In this document: positions 22,507-31,434 of the stretch, piece by piece
Numbering within the stretch: position 1 is the stretch's first letter
Layout of the letters: every line of letters starts with the position of its first letter
NCBI GenBank assembly: GCA_031264865.1
Contig: JAISDJ010000007.1
Span: forward strand, 1-55,663
DNA from: Tannerellaceae bacterium
GTDB lineage: Bacteria; Bacteroidota; Bacteroidia; Bacteroidales; Tannerellaceae
Reading direction: 5' to 3'
Length of the DNA stretch: 55,663 bases
The notes under the pieces: generated by a model
What the model saw: only the letters and a program-made list of their open reading frames with translations
Told to the model about the DNA's origin: nothing
Database searches by the model: none
Made by a program: the position numbers and the translations under genes

Positions 22507-24246
22507 TCAATATCCCGGATTCTGTTCGATCAGGTTATTGCTATTCATTGCCTGTTCAGGAATAGGATAACGGTTATAATTCGGCTTATTATCTGCTGGT
22601 TTGTCCCACCAGGCTTCGGTTGTATACTTGTCCCAGCGAACCAAGTCGGTGCGACGACGTCCTTCACCAATAAACTCAATCAGCCACTCGTCAAGCATAC
22701 GCCACTCGTCAAGGTTAGCAGCCGTTACCGGGTCAGGATCGGCACCATTGAAATAACGTGCACGAATCTGGTTGATAAGCGCGGCAGCGCCAGCCTTGTC
22801 ACCCGTCCGCATCTTGCACTCGGCCAGTGTGTAGTAAGCCTCCGCCAGGCGCAAGACAGGGATATCGGGATTACCTCTAAGTGTCTTCTCCGCCAGCCAG
22901 GGAATAGGTGAAAATTTAGCCAGGCGGATACCTGAATTTTCTTCGCCCCACCGGGCACCTTCCTTACCGTGGTCGACAGCAGAAGCCTCCTGTGGAATGA
23001 TGCGTGCAATCTGGTCTACCAAATTTACGGTATCCGTCGGCGTGAGCTGCCTGTTACCACCGTGGCACACATTGCCTGTGACGGGATTCACCAGTTTGCC
23101 GAAATAGAACATGCCACGCCACTTGCCACCGCCCTCATAGGCACGGAGCTGCTTGCGTATGTCCAGATCGTGAAACTTGGCAAACGGACTGCCCAGGCGG
23201 TACGTCCCCTTCGAGCTGGGATTACTGCTACCATACAAGTATGACTTACCTTCAACGTCGAGTGACGGTACGAGGCAATACCCGTTATTGCGGTTCCCGA
23301 TTTCGCCGTTATCCCAGTATTCGCCCATGCCGTAATGGCTGGAGTGAGGCCCAACGCTGCGTTCGCTCTGGGCATTCTGGCTTGGCACCGACCAGATGAT
23401 TTCGGTTGACCGGTCATTATTGAACCCAAAAATATCCGTCCAGTCATCCTCCAGTGCATAAGCACCATACGTACCGTTGATAATATCCTGGCAGAGCGCG
23501 GCACATTCGGCGAACCGGTCCTGACGAACGTACGGTCCGGCGTTAAAATAAAGGCGCGCCAGCAGCAGCGCTGCCGTTGCCTGATTGATACCACCCGTTT
23601 CCATCGCACCCAGATCGGTCTTCTTCGGCAGCTTGGGAAGCGCCTCTTTCAGCAAATCTTCAACAAATAGGAACGTCTCCTCGTCGCTCGAACGCGGCAG
23701 TGCATCCCCCTTATTGTTCGTATACAACGGTACACCTCCAAACAGGTCCAACCCATTCAGATAGAAAAACGCTGCCAACGTCTGAAGCTGCATCAATACC
23801 GCATCGCGGCCGCCGGCCGGAAAGCCCAAGGCATCGAAATCCACATATTCGTCGATATCGTCCTTAGCGCTCCATGTCTGTGCCACGCCCATTGAAAAGG
23901 CGCGCCAGGCGTCGTTCACGCCAGGCGTCGTCGGCGTAAAGTCATGCTGATAATTACGAAGGTAAGCACCGCCGTCATACCAGTCATTATAGCGCGAAGG
24001 AACCAGCAATTCGTCGGTCGTAAACTCCTGCAGCCTGACAAGGTTCGAGTGCGCCTGTCCGTCCGCCATCGCCCATGCCCAGTGGGTAAAGGGGCGTCCC
24101 ATACGCTGATAGACCTTCGACTGCATGTCGAAGAACAAATTTGGCGTCGATTGTGAATAATACACCGGCTCGACGCTGCAGGCCTGATATATTGCAGCGA
24201 CTGCTACCAAGGCAATTGCCACAATAAAAAATTTATGCTTTTTCAT
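22507..24246 (-). CDS. RagB/SusD family nutrient-uptake outer membrane lipoprotein
   Basis: MKKHKFFIVAIALVAVAAIYQACSVEP lipoprotein signal; C-term RRTDLVRWDKYTTEAWWDKP...RYPIPEQAMNSNNLIEQNPGY. ORF track start at 24348 is upstream of the natural signal peptide and overlaps susC. Confidence 0.9.
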   Translation of the reverse strand: MKKHKFFIVAIALVAVAAIYQACSVEPVYYSQSTPNLFFDMQSKVYQRMGRPFTHWAWAMADGQAHSNLVRLQEFTTDELLVPSRYNDWYDGGAYLRNYQHDFTPTTPGVNDAWRAFSMGVAQTWSAKDDIDEYVDFDALGFPAGGRDAVLMQLQTLAAFFYLNGLDLFGGVPLYTNNKGDALPRSSDEETFLFVEDLLKEALPKLPKKTDLGAMETGGINQATAALLLARLYFNAGPYVRQDRFAECAALCQDIINGTYGAYALEDDWTDIFGFNNDRSTEIIWSVPSQNAQSERSVGPHSSHYGMGEYWDNGEIGNRNNGYCLVPSLDVEGKSYLYGSSNPSSKGTYRLGSPFAKFHDLDIRKQLRAYEGGGKWRGMFYFGKLVNPVTGNVCHGGNRQLTPTDTVNLVDQIARIIPQEASAVDHGKEGARWGEENSGIRLAKFSPIPWLAEKTLRGNPDIPVLRLAEAYYTLAECKMRTGDKAGAAALINQIRARYFNGADPDPVTAANLDEWRMLDEWLIEFIGEGRRRTDLVRWDKYTTEAWWDKPADNKPNYNRYPIPEQAMNSNNLIEQNPGY

Positions 24247-24266
24247 ACCATAAACATTTTTAGCAG

Positions 24267-27215
24267 TTAAAAATTCAATTGAACACCAACGGTAAACGTG
24301 CGGGTCTGGGGATAAATGTCGCCCGCCTTCTCGATACCTGTATCCCAACCGGTTATATTTACTTCGGGATTTAGTCCGTTGTATTTGGTAAACGTATAGA
24401 TGTTATTACCCGTCAAATAAAGTTTAATACTTTCGACGAAGTCTGTATATTTCCGCATCGGCAGCGTATAACCCAGTGTAAAATTCTGGATTTTGAGGAA
24501 CGTACCGTCGTAGAGGAAATAATCACAAGGCTGCGGACGTCCGGTAATATTCCCATTCTTATTGATCGCATCGTAAAGCATGTTGCCCTGTGCCACGTTC
24601 TTCAGTCCGTAGCCGAGCTCCACACCGTTGTAGATATCATAGTCGATCCAGCTCGTAAGAGTCAAGTTGAGTGACCAATTTTTCCATCTAACGTTATGCG
24701 TCCATCCGGCGATGAGTGAAGGCATGAAATTACCTTGGTAAATACGGTCGTCAACGCGTCCTTGGTCACCCGATACCACTTCGCCATCCTTGTTGAGGAT
24801 CATGATTTGCCCGTCGTCGCTTATCCCGGCATATGGGTAAAGGAAGTAGCTTCCAACTTTCGTTCCCTCTTCGATACGGTGGGCATATTCCACCCAGTTA
24901 TTCACGTATTCGCCATTGATATACGTCTGGTCGCCCCAGAGCGAACCGATGGTTGTTGTGTTGTGCGTCAGGTTGAGCGAAGTATTGTAGTTCCAGTCTT
25001 TCGTGCGCACCACATCGCCGCCGATTTCGAGTTCCCATCCCGCATTTTTCATCGTACCGATATTCTTGTACATCTCCGATTCCGTGTTAGGTGGCTGCGG
25101 CACCTGTACATTATAAATCAGTCCTTCGATCGAGCGGCGGTAGAGGTCGAACTTGCCATAAAGGCGGTTGTCAAAGAGCGAATAATCAAGCCCAACATTC
25201 CATTCGTGTTTTTCTTCCCATCCGAGTACATCGTTGATATTCTTCGTCACACCGTATGAATAAGCCCAACTACCATCGGGTAACAGCCAGCGTGTATCCG
25301 AACCGTACATTTTAGCGGCATAGTCGGCCGGAAAACCTTCGTTACCCGTCACACCGTATGCAAGACGGAGCTTAAGGTCGTCTAGCCAGGAAACTTCCTT
25401 CAGGAACGATTCGTTCGAAATACGCCATCCGGCCGAAGCCGCCCAGAACGTACCCCAACGGTTTTTAGCGGCAAACTTGCTCGATCCTTCGCGACGGATA
25501 GAAAAAGTAGCCATATACGTATCCCTATAAGAATAATTGGCGCGGGCGAAATAAGCCATCAGGCGTTGCGTGATGCCTTTAGAAGACGACATTTCGGCCA
25601 GACCTTCTTTCAGGCGTGCGCCTTCACCAAGGTTCCAGAACTTAACAAGGTCATTGGTAAAATGACCGTTCTTGGCTTTAAATTCCTCATTATTACGTTC
25701 ATAATAGCTATAACCGGCCGTCGCATTGATATCGTGATCGCCAAATGCTTTAACGTAAGAAAAGTAACCGTCGGTGTTAAGCAATTCGGTCTTACTGAAC
25801 TCCATCTCCGCCCAACCCTTGCGGCCGGCCCGTATCTCTTCACGCGTGAACATGGAGCGGTAGACATGTCTTTCCCACTGGCGGTTCTCATAAGCCGCCG
25901 TATGACGGTACGAGAGGCCTTCAATGGGCAGGATATTGAGTTTAAACGTTACATCGGGACGAAACCATTTGTCGAGGCCTTCGTCTATCTTCAATGCCGC
26001 TTCACCGATTTCGTTCATCTCCGTATTGTCTCCGTCGGTCCAGATGTTGTATCCTGTCTGGCTACTGGGATCGTATACTTCCTGCGTCGGATTGGCGCGC
26101 ATGATACCTGAAACAGACGGTTTGTTCTGATTACGTTTCGCCTGGCGGTAGTTGACATGAGAACTGATGTCGAGCCATCCCTTGAGGAGCTTAAAGTCTG
26201 TATTGATACGGCCTGCATAGTCCTGGCGGTTGTCGCCCTGTAGAATACCACGATTATCGTCATACATCACGGTGGCATAGATACGAGCATTTTCGGCGCC
26301 TCCGTGAATCGTCAGCACGTGACGGTTGGAAGTCGGATTGTCGTTCAACGCCTCACTCCACCAGTCGGTATCGTGCCCGTAATTGTTCTTGGCAGCCCCG
26401 TAGGTAGCAATATAATCGGCGGCATTGAGCATATCGGGTTGTCCGAAAGCCTGTTTGAAAGTCAACTCACCGGTATAGCTTATCTTAAGTTCGTTCGACT
26501 TGGCCTGCTTGGTAGTAATCAAGATCACACCGCCGGTAGCGCGTGTACCGTAGATAGCGCCGGCGGATGCATCCTTCAGCACATCGATCGACTGGATGTC
26601 TTCCTGCACAACGGTGCGGATGTCGCCGCCGGGCATTCCGTCAATCACAATTAGTGGCGCGCGCGAAGTATTGATTGATGCCATACCACGCAATTGGAAA
26701 GTGTTATCGGAGTTTGGACTGGTTGTCCCAGACATTACCAAACCGCTCACTTTACCCTGCAGGGCGGTGGCAATAGACGAGCCGCCCACGCCTGCAGGCA
26801 GATCGCGTGCCGAGAGCGAAGTAATGGAGCTTGTCACCTGCTTTTTCTGCATTGTACCATAACCGATGACTACGACTTCGTCTAGTGTTTGGTTGTCTTC
26901 CTGCAGAACAACGTTAATCGTACTACGGTTGCCTACCGCGATCTCCTGTGTAATGTAGCCGATGTAGGAAATAACCAACGTTGCACCGGATCGTACGTTT
27001 AGCGTAAACTTGCCGTCTAAGTCGGTTATATTTCCATTTGAGGTACCCTTCTCAACGACGTTCACCCCGATTATCGCTTCACCCGCTTTATCAGTAATAG
27101 TTCCCTTAACGGAAACGTTCTGTTGGGCAAACAGCGTAAACGAGGACATACATATAGCAACTACCATTAGTGGCTGCCGCCATATATTCCTTTTGATTAA
27201 TTCTATTATATTCAT
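24267..27215 (-). CDS. SusC/RagA family TonB-linked outer membrane protein
   Basis: 982 aa; carboxypeptidase-like plug NVSVKGTITDKAGEAIIGVNVVEKGTSNGNITDLDGKF; LDEVVVIGYGTMQKKQVTSSI. Confidence 0.95.
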   Translation of the reverse strand: MNIIELIKRNIWRQPLMVVAICMSSFTLFAQQNVSVKGTITDKAGEAIIGVNVVEKGTSNGNITDLDGKFTLNVRSGATLVISYIGYITQEIAVGNRSTINVVLQEDNQTLDEVVVIGYGTMQKKQVTSSITSLSARDLPAGVGGSSIATALQGKVSGLVMSGTTSPNSDNTFQLRGMASINTSRAPLIVIDGMPGGDIRTVVQEDIQSIDVLKDASAGAIYGTRATGGVILITTKQAKSNELKISYTGELTFKQAFGQPDMLNAADYIATYGAAKNNYGHDTDWWSEALNDNPTSNRHVLTIHGGAENARIYATVMYDDNRGILQGDNRQDYAGRINTDFKLLKGWLDISSHVNYRQAKRNQNKPSVSGIMRANPTQEVYDPSSQTGYNIWTDGDNTEMNEIGEAALKIDEGLDKWFRPDVTFKLNILPIEGLSYRHTAAYENRQWERHVYRSMFTREEIRAGRKGWAEMEFSKTELLNTDGYFSYVKAFGDHDINATAGYSYYERNNEEFKAKNGHFTNDLVKFWNLGEGARLKEGLAEMSSSKGITQRLMAYFARANYSYRDTYMATFSIRREGSSKFAAKNRWGTFWAASAGWRISNESFLKEVSWLDDLKLRLAYGVTGNEGFPADYAAKMYGSDTRWLLPDGSWAYSYGVTKNINDVLGWEEKHEWNVGLDYSLFDNRLYGKFDLYRRSIEGLIYNVQVPQPPNTESEMYKNIGTMKNAGWELEIGGDVVRTKDWNYNTSLNLTHNTTTIGSLWGDQTYINGEYVNNWVEYAHRIEEGTKVGSYFLYPYAGISDDGQIMILNKDGEVVSGDQGRVDDRIYQGNFMPSLIAGWTHNVRWKNWSLNLTLTSWIDYDIYNGVELGYGLKNVAQGNMLYDAINKNGNITGRPQPCDYFLYDGTFLKIQNFTLGYTLPMRKYTDFVESIKLYLTGNNIYTFTKYNGLNPEVNITGWDTGIEKAGDIYPQTRTFTVGVQLNF

Positions 27216-27266
27216 ATAATAACTTTATTGATTCATTAAAAAAGATTTGCGTTAACAAGTTAATTT

Positions 27267-27301
27267 GCGCACCAAAGGGAACGGCTAGGCCGTGTGTGCG
27301 C
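27267..27301. other. Imperfect stem-loop in the susC upstream/leader region
   Basis: GCGCAC...ACGGC-TAG-GCCGT...GTGCGC nested inverted repeats, about 50-85 bp upstream of the susC start. Confidence 0.35.
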
Positions 27302-27362
27302 CATGTTGTTGATTACTTTTACGATGTATCCATAAGCATTCAATTTAAGGATAAAACAAAAT

Positions 27363-27411
27363 AAACCGTTGAGACGGTAAAGAGTGATACTCTTTACCGT
27401 CTCAACGGTTT
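27363..27411 (-). terminator. Perfect 23-bp inverted repeat with 3-nt loop
   Basis: AAACCGTTGAGACGGTAAAGAGT-GAT-ACTCTTTACCGTCTCAACGGTTT; followed on the minus strand by TATTTTGTTTTATCC. Confidence 0.65.
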
Positions 27412-27602
27412 TGCATAAATAATAAAACCATTTGCGACAAGCGTCGCGCTATGGGTATGCTGTACTGTTTTTTGAAAAAATGTTGTCCTGTATAAGCAGG
27501 AGTATAGGATATTACATAATGTGCCCCCCCCCCCGCAAATATTATGCCAAAGTCACCTGTCGGTAATTCTACGGAGAAATGTTTCATGATATAGTTTTTC
27601 AT
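27402..27602 (-). CDS. Small hypothetical ORF interrupted by poly-G
   Basis: 66 aa; contains 11-nt G run (plus-strand C run) encoding AGGGA; no family recognised. Confidence 0.2.
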   Translation of the reverse strand: MKNYIMKHFSVELPTGDFGIIFAGGGAHYVISYTPAYTGQHFFKKQYSIPIARRLSQMVLLFMQNR

Positions 27603-27744
27603 ACTATTGCAATTCTATATTTATTGGCAAATTTAAAGTTTTTTTTTAATTAAAAGGTATTTTATAATCCAAATATCCACATTTTGCAAAAAAAGAAAAA
27701 AAATTGGTTACGGGAGCGGGATTGACGGATGGAACGATGTCGTT

Positions 27745-28162
27745 TCACCGACGATAATTTCCTCCCGTCGGTTCGTAGAGTGGGAAGTTGCGATAGCCGG
27801 CGTCGCGGAGTTTGCCGTCGGCAACTAACCGGCGCAGGCGACGCCTGCCTGTCGACTCGGTAAAACCGCAAAGGGAACAGAACTCACGGCGGGTGATATG
27901 GGCATTGTCGAGGAAATGACGGATAACCTAATCCTTCCAAATGAATACGCCGGCCTAAAGCTAATTCGTTTGCCATTACTTCAACAAGAGAAATTAAAGA
28001 GGCTTTTACGTCGGCAGACGTAAGCGTACACATATCATGTATGTACTGAGCTAACTGGTCGGTATTCATCGTACCGGTTGTAACTACCCTTGCATGTAAC
28101 TTCGGACGTCCATCACTATCCTTTGAAACAGGATTTTCATAAAAGTCGTAATGTAAACTCAT
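27745..28162 (-). pseudogene. HU-related (HU-HIG-type) DNA-binding protein, internally deleted and frameshifted
   Basis: N-term MSLHYDFYENPVSKDSDGRPKLHARVVTTGTMNTDQLAQYIHDMCTLTSADVKASL...RIHLEGLGY aligns with the 39769-40380 protein. Its C-terminal module is readable in another frame as VIRHFLDNAHITRREFCSLCGFTESTGRRRLRRLVADGKLRDAGYRNFPLYEPTGGNYRR*, matching ITGIQFRQLCSFTHSTASRHLKRLVTEGKLQTIGHRRSPLYEPVEGHYHR. Confidence 0.8.
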
Positions 28163-28218
28163 CGTTTTAATGGTTTATTTATGATTATTATTGTTTGGTT
28201 TACCAAATCTTCAACCGA

Positions 28219-28296
28219 TCACCTCTGTGATCGGGATCCGTCACCCTTGTGAACGACTACGATCACACTTGTGATCGACTCCGTTCACGAGTGTGA
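28219..28296. repeat. Array A: four dyads TCAC-N4-GTGA at exact 22-bp period
   Basis: TCAC begins at 28219, 28241, 28263, 28285; GTGA begins at 28227, 28249, 28271, 28293. Unit 1 extends to CCGATCAC-CTCT-GTGATCGG. Confidence 0.95.
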
Positions 28297-28315
28297 CCGG
28301 TTAAAATTGATCCGG

Positions 28316-28323
28316 CAAATATA
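28316..28323 (-). promoter_or_regulatory. Predicted -7 box TATATTTG for the HU-like pseudogene
   Basis: Plus strand CAAATATA, 20 bp beyond the array; would place the array in the transcribed 5' leader. Confidence 0.45.
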
Positions 28324-28427
28324 TAAAATTTTCGTTTTTCAATCACCTTTTTTTGAATATAACAAAATGTGAATGTAAGTTTAGTATATTTACGGGAATT
28401 ATCAAACCCGAAGAAGTTGCTAACAAC

Positions 28428-31268
28428 ATGAGAAACCTTGTATTGTTATTTACACTAATCTCACTTTGCCCATTGAGCCTATCCGCCCAGTGGAATGCTT
28501 TTGTAAATAATTACGGGAAAGATTTGTTCGGGAGAGGGGCTAAGACATGGAATATACAGATATATAATAAAAACCGTATTTACTTAGGAAATCAAAAAGG
28601 ACTGTTAGAATACAATGGGAACGATTGGAATCTTTATCCGGTAGACAACCAAAATGATGTTCGTTCGGTACATATCTCTAAAAGGGAGAACAGAATATAT
28701 GCGGGAGGAGATGGCGAATTTGGTTACTTTGAACCGGATCATACCGGTCGGTTAATTTATACCCGGTTGTCTGGTGAGGTTATTGCAAACCATCATTTAT
28801 CCGGCGGCTATTGGGGGATATACGAAATAGACAACCTGATCTACTATGTTTCCGACAGGCATATAATCAAACAAATCGACACTGAATTTACCATTATTCA
28901 CAGTGAGCATAAGATTGATTGTTCCAATATCGTAAATGGCGTATTGCTGATAGGTACAACGAATGGTGTCCGGATGTTAGTGGGCAATTCTTTATTATCG
29001 GTGGTTGGCGACGAGATCGTACGCGGGAAAACGATACGCGCCATCGTTCCCTATCAGGAAGGTAGTTTGATAGCAACCGCTTTCGACGGTTTATTTTATA
29101 CTACCGACAAAGAAATAATCCCTTTCACCACGGGCGTAGAAGAGTTTATGCGACGTAATGAAATTTTCTCGCTGGCTGTTTCTTCCAATTATATTGCCGT
29201 AGGAACCATTCATAAGGGATTAGTTTTAATAGATACAGACTCTCACCAACCTTTTTATTATAACGAACAGAATGGTTTACAAAACAATACGATTCTATCC
29301 TTAGCGTTCGATGCCCGGAAGAATCTTTGGCTGGGGCTTGATGACGGCATTGATTATATACAACTCGAATCGCCTTTTTCAAATTTATATACTTCGCCCA
29401 ATGCATACGGCAGCGGATATGCGGCGTTGCTTGCAGACAACCGCTTATTGTTGGGCACGAACCGCGGACTGTTTTATGCGGAAACGCCTATCGTACTGGG
29501 TGAAAACCCGCCGAAATTCCAGCTAATCCACGAATTAAGCAGTCAGGTTTGGGGGATAACAAAAGTAAATAATGATATTTTTTGTCTGCACGACAAAGGA
29601 TTGTATTGGTTGAAAGAGAAAGAGATTGAGTTGATCCCCGGCCTCAGAGGCGCTTTATCCTGCATTGTCATAAAAGGACGGCCAGACATCTGTTTGATTG
29701 GCGCCTATGAAGGACTGTTCCTTCTTAAGAAAACAAACAATAAATGGTCTGTCCGGAAAAAAATCATGGATGCCACCACCTGGTTGAAAAACATAGCCTT
29801 CCTCCCACCCGATATTCTTTGGATTCGCGCACTCGACCAAGGAATGATCCGTCTGCAAGTAGATACTGTTGATTTTTCCATAAAAGAATACACGCTATAC
29901 GGTCGTTCATCCGGTTTTGAATCAACCGATGATTTATACCTTCACCAGATAGAAGATTCCGTATTCTTTTCGTCGGCATCCGGTATCTATACGTACGATG
30001 AATTACAGAAACGTATGATTCCTTCCGTACATCTGGCCAGCCATTTCCTGACGGATGAAATATATCCTGTATTTAAGCAATCGGGCAACGACGTTTATGC
30101 GCTTTCTTCCCATACGGTTCAGGCAAGAAACATCTCTTCCTCAGACAGTCTTTTGTCGGCTGTTTATCCGTTTAATTTCAATCAAATCGAACTTATACGG
30201 TATTATGAATCCATGGCTTCTATGTACGATTCCCTGGTTATTATACCGAATGGCAATGGTTTTGCCCTCTTAAACAAAACCATCTGTTCGAAAGAAGAGA
30301 AAAAAGAACTGTATATACGAAATGTGTATATCACCTATCCGAAAGATTCACTGATTTATACAGACAATTTCTTACATACCGGCATTACGCCTGAAATAAA
30401 CTACGACGAGCGTTCGCTTCGTTTGGAATATGCCGTTCGTATGTTTGGTCCTGAGAATCCTGTAAAATACAGGGTAAGACTAAAGCCTGATATGCAATGG
30501 ACGGAATTTTCGCCCATATCGGTAAAAGAGTACAACAACCTGAAAGAAGGAGATTATGCCTTTGAAGTAGAAGCGTTATTTGTTGATGGGAGCGTTTCTT
30601 CCGCCTCATTCTCCTTTGCCGTTCTTCCCCCTTGGTATCGAACCATCTATGCCTGGATTATTTACCTCGTCCTGTTTTGGCTGTTGATATACGTTTTATA
30701 TGAAACCGACAAACGCCGTATCCTGCGAAGCAGGAAAACGGAAGCTGCCAAAAGTGAAAACGAGATCCACCTGAAAGAACAGGAGATCATTAAACTGAAT
30801 ACCGAAAAACTAGAACAGGAACTCACGTTCAAAACACAGGAGTTGGCCAATTTAATGATGAATGTTTCCCGGAAAAACGAGATACTGACTACAATTAAAG
30901 AAGAGTTGTATAAAGTATCCGCCGAATTAAAAGGAGAATCGTCGGCCAGAGCCAAACGAATGTTGATTATCCTGAATAATAGTATCGACTCGAACATTGC
31001 TTCGGATGATGTGCTGAAACGTTTTGAAGAACAATTCGACTTAGTTCATAATAACTTCACCAAAAAACTAAAAGAATATCATCCTGATTTAACCGTTTCC
31101 GAATTAAAAATGTGTATTTATATAAAGATGGATCTGTCTTCCAAAGAGATTGCTCCTCTGTTGAACCTATCTATTCGCGGCATTGAGACCTTGCGTTATC
31201 GTTTACGAAAAAAGCTAAAACTTGAGCATGAGGATAGTCTTCGCGAATATTTAGATAAATTATCCTGA
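28428..31268 (+). CDS. PUL regulator: periplasmic Reg_prop beta-propeller and Y_Y_Y sensor, TM helix, coiled coil, LuxR-like HTH
   Basis: MRNLVLLFTLISLCPLSLSAQ signal; IYAWIIYLVLFWLLIYVLYE TM; C-term LTVSELKMCIYIKMDLSSKEIAPLLNLSIRGIETLRYRLRKKLKLEHEDSLREYLDKL. Confidence 0.88.
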   Translation: MRNLVLLFTLISLCPLSLSAQWNAFVNNYGKDLFGRGAKTWNIQIYNKNRIYLGNQKGLLEYNGNDWNLYPVDNQNDVRSVHISKRENRIYAGGDGEFGYFEPDHTGRLIYTRLSGEVIANHHLSGGYWGIYEIDNLIYYVSDRHIIKQIDTEFTIIHSEHKIDCSNIVNGVLLIGTTNGVRMLVGNSLLSVVGDEIVRGKTIRAIVPYQEGSLIATAFDGLFYTTDKEIIPFTTGVEEFMRRNEIFSLAVSSNYIAVGTIHKGLVLIDTDSHQPFYYNEQNGLQNNTILSLAFDARKNLWLGLDDGIDYIQLESPFSNLYTSPNAYGSGYAALLADNRLLLGTNRGLFYAETPIVLGENPPKFQLIHELSSQVWGITKVNNDIFCLHDKGLYWLKEKEIELIPGLRGALSCIVIKGRPDICLIGAYEGLFLLKKTNNKWSVRKKIMDATTWLKNIAFLPPDILWIRALDQGMIRLQVDTVDFSIKEYTLYGRSSGFESTDDLYLHQIEDSVFFSSASGIYTYDELQKRMIPSVHLASHFLTDEIYPVFKQSGNDVYALSSHTVQARNISSSDSLLSAVYPFNFNQIELIRYYESMASMYDSLVIIPNGNGFALLNKTICSKEEKKELYIRNVYITYPKDSLIYTDNFLHTGITPEINYDERSLRLEYAVRMFGPENPVKYRVRLKPDMQWTEFSPISVKEYNNLKEGDYAFEVEALFVDGSVSSASFSFAVLPPWYRTIYAWIIYLVLFWLLIYVLYETDKRRILRSRKTEAAKSENEIHLKEQEIIKLNTEKLEQELTFKTQELANLMMNVSRKNEILTTIKEELYKVSAELKGESSARAKRMLIILNNSIDSNIASDDVLKRFEEQFDLVHNNFTKKLKEYHPDLTVSELKMCIYIKMDLSSKEIAPLLNLSIRGIETLRYRLRKKLKLEHEDSLREYLDKLS

Positions 31269-31391
31269 ATACTTCTACTTATTTTTCAATCAATCGATTA
31301 TAAATTACTGACGGGTTCTTGACGTATTTGTTTCCTATCTCAAACGTATTCGGGAATAGGTAAATCAGGTTTCAATTGTTTCGTATTGGGG

Positions 31392-31399
31392 TACGTTTG
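31392..31399 (+). promoter_or_regulatory. Predicted -7 box TACGTTTG for the GH3 PUL, overlapped by CGTA-TTGGGG-TACG dyad (31382-31395)
   Basis: TAnnTTTG match, 36 bp upstream of susC ATG. Confidence 0.45.
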
Positions 31400-31434
31400 C
31401 ATCAATACAAAAAGTAACTCTTAAATTATAATTC

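Noticed and set aside
25566-26111. 181-aa plus-strand ORF inside susC, and similar long antisense ORFs (7646-8224, 14760-15386, 19587-20144)
   Set aside because: Antisense shadows of confidently assigned coding genes; no domain signal or independent promoter evidence.
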